DNA of 64,000 nucleotides from assembly GCA_964036155.1 (NCBI GenBank), contig OZ038422.1, forward strand, positions 62,457,201 to 62,521,200, given 5' to 3'. This DNA is from Diploscapter coronatus. Lineage: Eukaryota; Nematoda; Chromadorea; Rhabditida; Rhabditidae. Shown one piece after another: positions 14,834 through 26,784 of the stretch. Under the pieces are notes generated by a model. The model was not told the DNA's origin. It saw only the letters and a program-made list of their open reading frames with translations, and searched no databases. Both the position numbers and the translations under genes were made by a program. The stretch's first letter is position 1. Each line of letters begins with the position of its first letter.

Positions 14834-17508
14834 ATGCATTCACAAAGAAAGCTTCGATCACTTGGATGTCTTTCTTGTGTTAAATCGGATAGTTTGTCAA
14901 ATGAAACTTATTCCAATAATAAGGATTGAATATATATGAATTAATTACAGCAGGAATCTAGTAATTTTTCGAAGATCGGTCAAAATACTCGATCAAATAG
15001 CAGGGATGAAACTTCATTCTATCGTAGGAAAATATTTTTGTATGAGAAAATTAGTTTTAGTATTTAGTGCTTTATGAAAGCGATGATATCGGAGAAGGAA
15101 AAATAAGCCTGTTCAATTCATTTACCTCCTCAGTCGAAAAAATTGCAAAATTTCACTATTCTTATTTACCATATCAAGTAGCAACTATACAGAGCAAAGT
15201 AAACTCTTATGTTCGTTATTTTTAATAATTTCTCAAGCTTCAGATTTTTGGAATTCGCTCATCTGAAAAATCATTTGAAATATATGACTTGAATACCCGA
15301 CAAACTTCAAAAGGTCTGCTCAACAAATCCATGAATGATCGACTCAAAGAATTTTACAGGTCCAGATCCTCCTGAATGGCGCAGCGGTGCATCTGTCGCT
15401 CACTTCAAAGACAAATTGTATTATTTGGGTGGAGAAGATCCTAAATCAAGGCAAATAACTAATCGAGTTGATGTAACAAGATCGAATGAAAGTCCATGAA
15501 ATTATTTATTCAGGTTTTAATAGATGGAATATGGCAAACAGGACCTAAATTTTCTCGATCAATTAGATGGGCTCGAGCAATAACATGCGATGGAATTTTA
15601 TACGGTCACATTATAGCATATTCACTATTGTAATTATGAATATTCAGTTATTGATGGAAGAAATAGTGGAAAGATATATCGGCTATCAGACGATGAACGG
15701 GAATGGATTAAAATCGGAAAGATGCCAGAAAGACGACGTTCTTTCGGAGTTGCATCATTAAATGGAAAAATTTACATAACTGGGGGATGGGAGTCGTTAA
15801 CTTTGTATGATAAATAATGTATCATTTTGTATTTAGTTGGTTTAATGTATTCAAATCCTGTCTGTGTTTCGACCCCTCAGCTCCAGATGGCAGTCGAATT
15901 TCTCGAATCGCTGCTATGAATTATGTAAGACATCATCATTCGCTTGTTGTCGCCAATGGGAAATTGTATGCAATCGGAGGGTGAGCTGAGATTTTGCATA
16001 TCTTTATGCGAAACATTTGTTAATTTAGATTTCAAAAAAATAACAGGAGAAATTTTTGTAATTCAATTGAGGAATATGATCCACAAAAAGATGAATGGCG
16101 AGAAGTCGGAAGAATTAATTCGCATAAAAGTTTATTCCAGTGTAAGAAAGAAAGTTAAATAAGAGACGTTGAAATGATTCGTAATAATTTAGTTTATTAT
16201 TGGAATGGTGGTAGACGTGGAGGAAGAATATGCTTGTTCAATTCATCTACCCACTCAGTAGAAGAGATTGCAAAATTCCACAATTATTATTGGCCATATC
16301 AAGTAACAACTACACAGAATAAAGTAAACTCTTATGTTCGTTATTTTGGGCTCCTAGAAAAAGACCACCCTTTTCTAAGAAATAGTATGAGAAAGCGAGA
16401 GAAAAAAGTGGTGTCTTTGTCTAGCTGATATCCCGGTGTCTTTTTCTATGAGCCTTATTTTGAATCATTTCTTAAATTTAAGATGTTTGCAATTAACTAT
16501 TATAAAAAGTCATTCGAAATATTTGACTTGAACACTCGGCAAATTTCAAGAGGTCTTATCGACAAACCCATAAATGATCGATTCAAAGAATTTTACAGGC
16601 CCAGATCCTCCTAAATGGCGTGAATATGCATCTGTGGCTTATTTCAAAGGAAAGTTGTATTATTTGGGTGGAGAGGTTTCTAAAATATGGAAATATACGA
16701 ATCGCGTTGATGTAAGAAGATCGAATGAAAGTCCATGAAATAATTTATTCAGATTTTAATAGACGGAAAATGGGAAACAGGACCTGCTTTTCCTCTTTCA
16801 ATTGAAAGAGCTCAAACAATAACATGCGATGGAATTTTATACAGTCATATTATAGCATATTCATTATTGTAATTATGGATATTCAGTTATTGATGGATGG
16901 ATTAGTAAGAAGATATATCGATTATCAGACGATGAACGGGAATGGATTAAAATTGGAGAGATTCCAGAAAAACTAGAGAATTTCGGAGTTGCATCGCTAA
17001 ATGGAAAAATTTACATAATTGGAGGAGAGAAGTCGTTAATTTTGTATGATAAATAATGTATCATTATATATTTAGTCGTGAAGTATTCAAATCCTGCCTG
17101 TGTTTCGACCCCTCAGCTCCAGATGGCAATCAAATTTCTCGAATCGCTGATATGAATTACAAAAGACATCATCATTCGCTCATTGTCGCTAACGGAAAAT
17201 TGTATGCAATCGGAGGGTGAGTTGAGATTCCGCATATCTTTATACGAAACATTTGTTAATTTAGATTTCGAAATGTTGAAAAAGGAAGTAATAGTTGGTA
17301 CTACTCGATAAACTTATGTGACGTAATCGAGGAATACGATCCACAAACGAATAAATGGCGAAAAGTTGGAAAACTAAAATTTGAAGAATCCGACCCTAAA
17401 GAATCCGACTCTGAAGAATCCGACCCTAAAGAATCCGACTCTGAAGAATCCGACCCTAAAGAATCCGACTCTGAAGAATTCGACCCTAAAGAATCCGACT
17501 CCGAATAA
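14834..17508 (+). CDS. Two-unit kelch repeat protein with acidic tail
   Basis: From 14951 the exons mirror the kelch part of the 684 gene: 14951-15023, 15068-15198, 15244-15313, 15360-15472, 15514-15604, 15648-15795, 15837-15980, 16029-16141, then unit 2 from 16193 to 17508, 607 codons in all. Blades end with YYLGG, ITGG/IIGG and AIGG, as in kelch beta-propellers, which bind partner proteins. The first kelch exon is preceded by a leader exon (QESSNFSKIGQNTRSN) ending FY|, the position held by Hsp70 or F-box sequence in the other loci. The start is uncertain; an exon 14834-14878 (MHSQRKLRSLGCLSC) splices in phase. The protein ends with a repeat of ESDPKESDSE. All frames are open. An intron between 16323 and 16483 carries an inserted MITE. 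Its binding partner is unknown. Confidence 0.72.
16349..16454. mobile_element. hAT-type MITE in a kelch intron
   Basis: A 106-base insertion with inverted ends (ggctcctagaaaaagacc; the inverse of gtctttttctatgagcc at the right) is flanked by an 8-base direct repeat, ttattttg, at 16341-16348 and 16455-16462. Eight-base duplications are characteristic of hAT transposons. The corresponding intron in the sister kelch units lacks the insertion, which confirms its ends. Confidence 0.85.
17383..17502 (+). repeat. 30-base in-frame tandem repeat
   Basis: About four copies of a 30-base unit (gaatccgaccctaaa + gaatccgactctgaa) encode ESDPKESDSE-type decapeptides at the C-terminus of the kelch protein. 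The sister locus at 5014 ends before any such repeat. The units are nearly identical, which suggests recent expansion. Confidence 0.9.
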
Positions 17509-17939
17509 TCCAGTTTAATACCATGTAGCCCTTTTGTTTGAAATATTATATTTTATGAGCATTATATTTAACTATTAGTAAAAATGATACAGACAATTCT
17601 TGAAGATATCTAATAAAGACGTTGAAAAATTGCAACTGTAATAAGTATTCTTTAAAATAGTTTTCGATAAGAATAACGAAATATACCTATTAGGAACTCA
17701 TTCTGTCATAGCTTAGATTACTGCATCTCAATTAGTTGTCAATCGTATAGTTATTAAGAGAAATGTCTTCAATTTGTAAGGGTTATTGTGAATAACTAAT
17801 CTAGTTGACATAACTTTCTTCATCAAATACAACTGATGAAACAGAGATCTTGCTAAAGCTTGATTACTTGAAACCGACTAAATCACACGAATTTCCGATG
17901 TAAAGAAATCAACGCATATTTCAAGTGGAAAATCGAAAA
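17509..17939. other. Shared 3' flank, then unique spacer
   Basis: 17509-17660 matches the DNA after the stop of the 684 gene ('taccatgtagcccttttgtt', 'gatacagacaattcttgaag'). The rest is spacer between two converging genes, with no coding signal. Confidence 0.5.
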
Positions 17940-18508
17940 TTAGAAATCTACAGAGTGCAGCAAATGTTTTTTCCTCACAGCTCCTCCATTTGCCAATTCA
18001 CGCGCTTTGCAACGACGTTCGAATTCTTCCTGAAAATTTATAATAAAACTCAAAAAGTGGTTTAGAGGAATTTATAAAATGATAGGAATGGCATATTTTT
18101 CAACGAGTTATTTCAAATTTCCTTACCTGAACAACAGTTTTTAGCCTGGCAGCCTTCTCTTTTTCTCTCTCCAGCCCGTTCTCGAATCCAGAATATTCCT
18201 CTTTTTCTTTCTTTTGCTTGAAAAATCTTCAATCAATATTTATTAGAACAAAAATACCTTGGTTCATATCCGAATGATTCATGAGCTTCTCCATTTTGTC
18301 GCTGATTTCGTGAGTACAGACTCTCTTGACGTTGCTGAAATGACAGAATAAATGAAATCTTCACTTACAAATAGGAAAAAATCTATCCAAAATTCCTTAC
18401 CGTTTTGAGTGCATTTGCCTGTTGGCTGACTTTCTCGGGAATTCTGCAGAAATCGCAGTTCTTCAAGCACTTCTTCAGGTCGGATTCATTGAAGAATGAG
18501 GCCATCAT
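17940..18508 (-). CDS. Small orphan protein, 4 exons
   Basis: The minus-strand start MMASFFNESDLKKCLKNCDF has two adjacent ATGs. Exons read about 18508-18403, 18335-18259, then a segment down to 18128, then 18033-17940. The third exon is in phase if it begins at A TTT TTC AAG, which makes intron 2 only about 31 bases; a longer intron leaves the frame broken. The result is about 125 residues: a Cys-containing N-terminus, a Gln/Arg-rich middle and a Glu/Lys-rich helix (QKKEKEEYSGFENGLEREKE) ending VRKKHLLHSVDF. I do not recognise it. Confidence 0.5.
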
Positions 18509-19405
18509 TTTGTCTGTGTTCAGCCTAAAAATAGCAATTATTTGAATGCTTGAAAATATTCCTGTAAATTAGAATAAAAAATGAAAAGTGTATAGGAGTA
18601 GAGAGCGCAAGTCCCGCTCATTCGATGAAGTCAAAGTCAAGGAAGAAAGCTTCGTCAAAATTTTCAAAAAATTATAGAAAATTTGCGAATTGATTTTTTC
18701 TGATTTTTCTTTTTCCACTATTATTATAGATATAAGCTCAGACTCGCAAAGGGGATTTTCGAATCATTATCTTCAAAAATTCATATCTTTGGTTAGATTG
18801 ATCCGTTTTTCATGCGGCTTTTTGCTATAATCCTGTCTAGCCCTACGGAATCTTAGAAAAATATTTTTATGACTCGGTCTTCACATCGGGAATATCACTT
18901 GCGCCCCCTACACTTAATATCGTATTTAATGATAACCGAGAAATTGCATGAATTTGAGGTGATTACGAAAAGACGCATGAAATTGAGCTTCAAAAATGAG
19001 TTACATTTTCTGTCTTTAGGCATAAATGTTTACATCTCGTTTCTAAATATTAAAACTTTATGCTAAAACCTTGAAAGGGACATTAGAAGATTACGGGTTT
19101 GGTGAAGTCTTTGATACCGAGGTGATTGCTCGAATTATAATATTGGCGAATATAGTTCTACTGCCTAGTATAAATATGCTAATAAATGGCAGAGTCAGTT
19201 GGTGGGGTGTTACACCCAATGCTTACGTCAGGGGATGGGAATGAAAAATGGTGCTGTGCAATTTTATAGAAATAACACAGAGAGGCCATCTGTGAATCAT
19301 TTCACCAGCAAAGAAAAGAGCCATCCTAACTAAAAGTATCGATCGATTATTCCAATATTCAAATTCTCCATTAATACTGCAAAAATCGAATTCTATTAGC
19401 TGAAA
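18509..19405. other. Intergenic, no gene seen
   Basis: AT-rich DNA. The open frame at 18869-19066 (plus) lacks splice support and codon pattern, and no repeats stand out. Confidence 0.4.
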
Positions 19406-19809
19406 ATGGTTCTAAGTGCGCACTCACTGATATTCTTATTGATATTCTGTCATTGTTCTAGGTATTTTTCAGCTTCTATGATGCGAGGTCAAATATTGGA
19501 TAAAGATAACCCAGTAAGTTTAAATTTTCACTTTTGTGAAATTATCGATATGAATTTACGTTTTCGATCTCAAATTATCTTCGAATTTCTAAATTTCATA
19601 AGGTTATTGGAAATCGGTTTGGTCCCCCAATATTCACAACATTCCTTTTCTCTTTTAATTCATTTGTAAGCCATTTCCCACCTGAATCTATGAATTTCCT
19701 ACGATTTATGATTGAGAATTGCGAAATTTATAAAAAAAAAAATAAAGGAATCTTTTCGTGGACAGTCAATTTTCGCCGCGACGGTATTGCTGATTTGCGA
19801 AAAAGTTGA
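19406..19809 (+). CDS. Possible small secreted orphan protein
   Basis: Exon 1 (19406-19513) starts MVLSAHSLIFLLIFCHCSRY, a good signal peptide, and ends at a consensus donor (cca|gtaagt). Exon 2 (19603-19809) joins in phase and stays open to a TGA, giving about 104 residues with a hydrophobic FTTFLFSFNSF stretch and a basic C-terminus. It has no recognisable family or cysteine pattern. Alternatively exon 1 belongs to a gene whose remaining exons I have missed. Confidence 0.35.
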
Positions 19810-22553
19810 CATTCTTCTAGAAATTGGAATTCGATTTTGAGGAGAAATAGCTAGATGCGCTAAAGAGCAGCTAAACGAATCGAGTACTTTTTGAATATAG
19901 ACTTTCTCGCGAACCAATGATAGAAAAATGCATGGTCTTCTCTAGTTCAATCGGGTCACAGAATATGACATCACGCCAATAATCAGCTAAGATATTTCGG
20001 TGTATTGCTTGATGTTATATCTTCTTGAAATTATTTGTGGAAGATTAATACTCACCATTCAAGATTCCAACCATGTTTGTCGATTAGTAAATCTCTCATC
20101 TTTGTAATCATCATCAACTTCTTTACAATTCTTCGATCAACTAACACTCGGAAAATGTTGCAGAGATAGCGCAGCAGTTATTTCCATGCTGCGAAAATGT
20201 TGCATAACCTCTGCAATATTTTTCCGAGCAGTTGTGAAATCGATTGACTGGGAGACTTGAGATATGTTAACCGCTTTTTGATATAGTATTTATAAGAAAG
20301 CATAAAGTTGTGGAGGTGTGCTCATCTTTCACTCACTTTTTAAAACAGATATTCTCGGAGAGAAGTTGAAGGGCTGGTTGAGGGGTAGCGCAGACCTGCA
20401 GCAGAAGTCAAGGGTAAACGGACCTACTACAGAGCTGCAGCAGGGGTGAATCACGGCAGGCGCAGGTCTGCGCCTGCCATGATCTACCTCTGTCCTACCC
20501 CTGTAATCTCTCTCCGAGTTTTCCCGCCACGAGAAAAGGAAAGGGAGGGAGAGAACGGAGCAGCCACAGGCTATTTGTCTCACTTCTCCTACTTCGACAG
20601 CGCAAGTCGCCGATTATTCTGATTAATTTTCTATTTGCTGGCATTTCATATTTCGAGGTAACTATTAATATTTAAAAATTTTAATAGACTGATATGACAA
20701 AAGTTTTAATACGAGGCTTTAGTTTTGGAATTTAGATTTTAAACAATTCTCGTATTTCTTCGGTTTTATTCTAATTAATTCTCCTTGCGCATTTAAATCT
20801 TATTAACTTATCTGTCTCAACAGATAATGTCTAGAAAGTTACCCTCCTTATGAAATACAATATTCTAAAAGTTCAAACACAAGGACCATCTGAAGACCTG
20901 GCTAACCTTCACACATTCGTAGCTTTTGTTCGCCGCTCAAGTACTTTATTTTGAAATTTTTTCATCACAAATGCGATATTTTACTGTTAGAAAACACTTG
21001 CCATAATTTATCCGTCTGAATATAAAAATTCAAGTAATCAGTCTATTAAAATTCCTATTCTTTTCGCAATTGATCGATAATTCAGCATTGAAGATAATAG
21101 GGGAAAATGTGAAACAAAGTTAGTTAGCGAAAGAGTGGAGAAATAGCGTATCTCCCATATCACCCCATTAATTCGACTATCTAATCCGAACCTCTTTCTT
21201 GCCTATATGCACGCAACAGCTGTCGCTTTTAGATTGTTTTGGATAAATCGACAAAAATTGCGAAAGTGAGAGGCATGCCCTTTTCATCTCTCACTTCCGC
21301 ATACGATTGTTTCTGTTTGTCCGAACCGAGCCGAAGTATCGAACGCGCCCTAGGTCTTTATATTTTCTCCAAGGTCATCAATGTCCACATATCGGTTCGC
21401 GATATTTGCGCTTTTCCAGCTTCTCTGTCTTGTCTAGTACATATTACAACAATCGTTTCTTGTGCCTGGATCATACTTCCCTTTCCTCATCTTCATTCAC
21501 GGTATTTCATAATCATTGAATTCCTCCATATTTTGGCTTTTCAACGTCACAATAACTCTTTTTCTGCGTACGTATAACTCTCCTCTATTCTCCATGTCTA
21601 TCAGCATTCAATTTTTGTCTATCCATTTTTCAGTTATCGATTACTCATCACAAGCTTCTATGTCTATCCGCATCTCTCTCATGTTTTCCACATTTGCTCT
21701 TAGCTGAGCTCTGTTTGACCCTGGAAGGCTGTAGAGGAGTTTATGCTGCGTGTAAAGGATGTGACGAATGTTGATGAGCACGAAAACATTTATTAATGAC
21801 AGTTTGAGGGTATTTATAGAGATCAGGGTAAGATATCTAAAGAATAGATATGCAATTAGTGTGTAGTGAGGTTATCACATACAATTCATGCCTTAACTCT
21901 CTTGGCCTTCATTTCCGCACACGATTCTTATATTCTTTGCATTCCTTTGGTGCGCTATTAGGCGATCTGCCTTCGGAACTTCACGTTGTACCTTTTTCTT
22001 TCACTTTGTGCAGTTTTGTAAACGTCATGTTTCGGCGGCAAACCAAAAATTTTTCAGTTTTTCTTTTAAATTATGTGTTATTCTATTGCAAGAACTGTCA
22101 TCTATCTGGTACATTCTTCTATTCTTTTATTATCTTTTCGTAATTCCTTTTCCTTCCTTCGCCCGGTTTCTCGTCTTTTCGTTAATCTTGAGCTGTTTTA
22201 AACTCTAATTTTTGAAGCAACTAATCACCAAACTGTTTTCATGCCAGTTTAGCCTCATCTTGTCATTGAGTGACATATGTTTTGCTTTGAAAGGGCGTCC
22301 ATAACTTTTCATCATCATTTAGAGTTTGTTTCTGGGTTTGAGCTAGAAACTGAATGGAAAAAGGCGCTGAAGAAAAATAGCGAAGGGGTCGAAGAGAGCG
22401 TAAAGATAAACGGTTGTTGACAGATCAATACAATAGCCCTTCGGCAATAGTTGAGATTCATGAAAAGTTACTCAGGTCTTAGACTAATTCGAAGTTGATC
22501 GTTACTTTATTGATTTTTAAATACATTTTATAATTTAAGTCAAGCAGTGACTA
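19810..22553. other. Long intergenic stretch with one foldback element
   Basis: Apart from the foldback at 20354-20518 I see no supported gene. Frames such as 21239-21577 start at TTG and look like chance. A short coding-looking run lies near 22340-22425 (plus; ELETEWKKALKKNSEGVEES) but has no start or splice partner. Confidence 0.4.
20354..20518. repeat. GC-rich foldback with nested palindrome
   Basis: The ends are inverted (ctcggagaga at 20354, tctctccgag ending 20518), with further inverted matches inside (ggggtag / ctacccc). A nested near-perfect palindrome at 20456-20477 (gcaggcgcag / ctgcgcctgc) has a two-base centre. It is far richer in GC than its surroundings and contains no gene. 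Confidence 0.7.
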
Positions 22554-23002
22554 ATGGATGGTGAAAGCACAACTAATGCAAGCACAGCCAATCTGGCCAC
22601 GTCCGAAGCCCTGGAAAATGGTGAAGGAAGACTGGCACCGACTGGACAGTCCAACAAATACATCAAAGCCTGCTGCCTCGCGGGTAGGTCTCTCATTAAA
22701 TAATTAGAAAAAATCAAAGAAAACTATTTTTCACAATAGTTCGGTCAAATTTCACTTTCAATATTATGCACCATTTACTGTAGAGGAAAAATTCTCTAAT
22801 GCTTATGCATGAGAGAACAAATCCTGCTCGTTTTCGGCGTTGAATTCATTCTTAAAATTTAAAGTACGATTTCTTCAGTCTATGCTAATTGAAACTAGTC
22901 AAAATTTTAGCTATCGTGATTGTGGTGATGGTACTCATCGTCCTCTTCATCTTCTACCTGAGTGCTAACGGGTCTCTTTTCCACTTTTCCAAGGGTTGGT
23001 AG
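22554..23002 (+). CDS. 73-residue single-pass membrane protein
   Basis: Two exons (22554-22683, 22911-23002) splice in phase. The N-terminal 38 residues are polar and Ser/Thr/Glu-rich (MDGESTTNASTANLAT). A CC pair (KACCLA) sits at the membrane edge, followed by a 19-residue hydrophobic helix (IVIVVMVLIVLFIFYL) and a short tail ending FSKGW. The lack of a signal peptide and the orientation suggest a tail-anchored or type II small membrane protein; the cysteines could be acylated. I cannot assign a family. Confidence 0.65.
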
Positions 23003-23621
23003 GTAGGTATCAAACATCTATCCTCAAAATTTGTGTAATTTGTTGTGCAACTGTGATGACATTAAATCGATTTTACAAAATATATACTCATCACTTATTT
23101 CAGACTGATCGATCGCAGTTCTAACTAGTGGATTATTCCGCTATTTCCTACTTACATGACGCTGTTGTTTTCGCTTTCATTTGATTTTCGTCGTCTTGGA
23201 GCGGTCTGATTTTCTGAAATTCTTCAATTTTTATTAGTTATAAAAAATTAAGAAAATATGAACATTTTTTAATTTATTACGAAATTGATCTACCTAATAT
23301 TCGTGATACTTTTCTCTTCCATCCCCGACTGAAGATTCGAGTAGATTTTCGTATTCTTATTTGCTCATTGAAGTGCACTTTGTTGTCGTTTTTTCTTTGA
23401 GCTGATTTTTGACTTGGTTTCATCGATACCATTCTGATTGATACTAATGTGATTTTTCGAGTCATTTTATTTTTTTTTCATTCTTTCGTTTTTTTCCCAT
23501 TATTCTGACTCATACAATGTGAAATAAACTATTTTATTCTAAATTTGTCCATTCCGAGTTTAAAAATAGCACGTAAAGTACCAGTCAAAAAGTTAGGATA
23601 TTCCTGCATTTTTATATTTTC
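23003..23621. other. Intergenic, no gene seen
   Basis: AT-rich 3' flank of the small membrane protein gene with polyadenylation-like AATAAA near 23523. No coding signal. Confidence 0.4.
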
Positions 23622-23838
23622 ATCAGTCCTAGGGAGGACGATCGTCCGAAGCCCCTTGAGACTTACCCCTTGTATATTTTTTTCGTCAGACGAAAATAAA
23701 CTATAGGAGGAATAGATCGCGCACGAGCGAATTTATAGTTATGATATCACGTTGCACGTGAATTTTTGGCTAGTAAAAGGTTAGAGATAGAAAATTTGCT
23801 AAGAAAACATACAGGAGTTAGGTCACAAAAGGGCAGTT
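23622..23838. repeat. Foldback MITE, copy with complete left end
   Basis: The left arm (tcctagggaggacgatcgtc, then ccttgtatatttt) is the inverse of the right arm of a second copy at 56341-56518. The right end here (aaaacatacaggagttaggt..) stops short where the 1.1 kb repeat begins at 23841. The two copies share the interior 'cgaaattatagtt..atatcacgttgcac'. Together they define an element with arms of about 55 bases. Confidence 0.7.
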
Positions 23839-23840
23839 CG

Positions 23841-24931
23841 TAAAATACGGCACTTTTTAGTATAACATGGCACGCTTTCTATTAAAATACGACGCGATTG
23901 CTTTCCTTCACCAACGTCTTTTTCACATTATCTTCGTTCATTTTCATTTTTTTTAATCTTTTCGGCAATTTATGTATGACGAGGTGAGGAGATGATGAGG
24001 CTATAGGCGAGGGTAAGGGTGAGCATGAGGATGAAGATAAGGCCAAATATCGTAAAATAGATATCATCATCTTATCATTTTGGCATATCTGTAATAGTTG
24101 CATTTTTGACATTATTTCGAAAGTTTTTTTTTTAAGTTCTTTTCGAGCTTTATGCATCTAAATCTACTCAACGATGGATAACATGAGAAGCTTTGGAAGA
24201 GGTTTAAGAAATTTTATTTTCAGATAGAAAAATCATTCTATTAACCATAGAAATCTTGCCGTATTTTAATAGAAGGCATGCTGTGATATACTAAAAAGCG
24301 TGCCATAGTTTACTAGAAATATCGTGCCGTCAAACAGTGGTTGTCATTAAATTTATTGCACCTTAATTTAATTAGTCGCCTTTGATAATTCATTTGATTA
24401 AAATTCGCGTCTAGACGGGTAGACGGATTATCTCTGATACGCGGATAGAGAGGAAGGCACGGTTGCTTAGGACATCTTGCTAATGATTTCTGGTTGATTT
24501 GAAAAATGTATGCTGAAAGAAGCTTTTAACATTATTACATATTCCGACTAAAATGATATTTGTTAAATCGAAGTATTGACATTTTGAAAATGTACCTTCT
24601 TGCACAAGATCTATTCAGAACATAAATATGAAGTTCATATACCAATTTTGCAGGTGAATATTTATTCAAAACAAGTTTAGGTTTACTTTTATGTTGAAAT
24701 AAACATTTTGATTTGTTATGTTATGTTTAGTTTTCATTTAGATTTAGATCAAACTGTTTGCTAGTGAAAGCGCAAGCACTGAGCTGTCGAGTATCAACAC
24801 GAAGAGAATCGGTAAAATATGCACGAAATGACAGCACAGCTAGCTGAAATTCAACAGAAAAATCATAAAATCGCTAATCAATAACTGTCTGCAAAATTAC
24901 AAATAAACTTTAGCAAAGTTGCAACTTTTCT
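23841..24931. repeat. 1.1 kb dispersed repeat, copy 2
   Basis: Same orientation and nearly the same length as 5262-6347, with scattered substitutions and small indels. Homology starts abruptly at 'atacggcact' and ends after 'gcaaagttgcaactttt'. It directly abuts the truncated MITE on its left, which may mean that insertion of this element cut off the MITE end. Confidence 0.7.
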
Positions 24932-25744
24932 TGAAAGAAAACATTCATGCAGCGTTTCAATGGGTGCGTGTGGCAGTCACGCCTATCTCACATTTAGAGC
25001 GAAAACACGCGAAAATCGACATGACTGCGCTTTATTGTCCGGTCGTTTTCCGAGCCCAGAAAACAAACAACGCAAAAAGTCCTACAGATTCAGAATCTAT
25101 GCTCAAAATTCCATCGATTCATACCGAATTCGTTAATTGAACTCGACGGTAAAGTGGTTTAATTCGCGTTTGAAACTATGCAACGGTGTACCGAGCTTCG
25201 GAAAAACGACGCGTATAGAAAATATTTGTATGACGATGCTCGAGATTGCTTCAGAAATCATCGACCACAGTGTCAGAGCTAAGGGATTCGTCGAAAAAAA
25301 TCCGAAATTTTCACGATAAGTTTGTCAAATTTCTGAATTTTCGTGCTGACTCGAAATCGAAAAGTAAATCGAATTTCAGATGAGAATTTTGTTGGGTTTC
25401 AGTTGGAGTATTCCGATAAATTTTATATGGTTAGGTGCGTTTGGCCTTCGAGAATCCGAATTCGGAGGAGTTTTTAAAAAATCCTCATCGGCCTTTCCGT
25501 AATCGCTCGATTTCCCCGCGCACTCAACACCGGCCCTGCTGCTATCCTCTCGCATTGCTACCCCCTCGCAGCCCGTTTCCCAGCACGCGACCGCACGGCC
25601 TCACATAAGAGCGGGCAAGCGTCTATTGCCCAAACACTCCCGCGTTTCTGCAGATCAACACTAGTTTTCAAATTTCCCATTTAGATTTTTGCGAATTTTT
25701 ATCTCACATAATTATTGATCTATTGTTTAGACTTGTGATTTAAT
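24932..25744. other. Upstream region of histone H1
   Basis: The last 250 bases are unusually GC-rich for this window (25480-25650), consistent with a promoter region. Two overlapping open frames (24919-25319) show no recognisable protein. An acceptor-like tttgtttag lies at about 25730, so a 5' untranslated intron is possible. Confidence 0.4.
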
Positions 25745-26784
25745 ATGGCTGACACCGCTACCGCTCCTCCTGCAGCTGCCCCGGCAGCCACGACTCCCGC
25801 TAAGGCCAAGAAGGTCCGAATTCAACAAATTTCAGATCAAAAAACTATTCTACATCAATATATCATCAAAATCTATCAAGAAACCCCAATAAACCCAATT
25901 CATCCATTTATTCTTGTGTAATCTTCAGGCCAAGGCACCCAAAGTCAAGAAGAGCCCCAAGGCGAAGGGCGACAAGCCAAAGATGGCCTCGCACCCGACC
26001 TACGGATCCATGATCAAGCAGGCCATTAAGAATCTGAAGGACCGCAAGGGCGCCAGCAAACAGGCCATCCTCAAGTACATCGTCCAGGTACGACGACTAT
26101 CGATTTAGTGCCAAATCAAACTCGCTTCTTTCCTGCAGAACTACAAACTCGGAGAGAACCTGGCCAAGATCAACGCTCATCTGCGCGTCGCTCTGAAGAG
26201 AGGCGTCACTGATGGATCGTTCAAGCAGGTATAACGCGATCGAGTTGCCCGTCAAAATTGAAGCACTTTTCTTCAGTCTGCTGGAACTGGTGCATCTGGT
26301 CGATTCCGTCTGCCAGAAGGAGCTGTCGCCGCCAAGAAGGTCCACAAGAAGAAGGCCGCCAGCCCCAAGAAGTCCCCTGCCAAGAAGGCCAAGAAGCCCA
26401 AGGTCTCCAAGCCTAAGCCCAAGAAGTCCACTGCCAGCCCCAGGAAGTCGTCGACCAAGGCTAAGAAGCCCAAGGTATGCATTACAAGGGCAATTTGGAA
26501 AAGTAGTTACATCGTGGCATCGTTGCATTCGAAACAGTATGGGATTCGTTAGGGAAATATTATCTTTACTATTTCGTATATAACGATGCAACTACTTTTC
26601 CAGGTGGCTATTACAAGCTAATCTGGCTCAAATCATGGATTTTCTTCAGGCCACCAAGCCCAAGAAAGCCAAGGCAGCGAAATCCCCGAGCAAGAAGGCG
26701 GCTAAGCCCAAGAAGACCACGACGAAGAAGATCGGAAAGAAGACTGCCAAGGCCGCCGCACCTGCACCCGCGGCCACCGCTTGA
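25745..26784 (+). CDS. Linker histone H1
   Basis: Five exons (25745-25813, 25929-26087, 26139-26228, 26277-26474, 26650-26784) encode 216 residues. It has an Ala/Pro-rich N-terminus, a winged-helix globular domain (HPTYGSMIKQAIKNLKDRKG, ASKQAILKYIVQNY, INAHLRVALKRGVTDGSFKQ, GRFRLPE) and a long Lys/Ala/Pro tail with PKK and SPKK motifs. The fold binds the nucleosome dyad and linker DNA, and the tail compacts chromatin. Four introns point to a polyadenylated, replication-independent H1 rather than a clustered S-phase gene. No histone stem-loop is evident after the stop. Introns 3 and 4 carry small inverted repeats. The coding DNA is much richer in GC than its surroundings. Confidence 0.93.

Noticed and set aside
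21239..21707. Overlapping plus-strand open frames of 60-112 codons
   Set aside because: They start at TTG or GTG or overlap in different frames, show no splice signals in phase and have the composition of translated pyrimidine-rich DNA.
26097..26591. Minus-strand 164-codon frame across histone H1
   Set aside because: It is the antisense shadow of the Lys/Ala/Pro-rich H1 exons, giving Gly/Leu-rich nonsense and crossing H1 introns.
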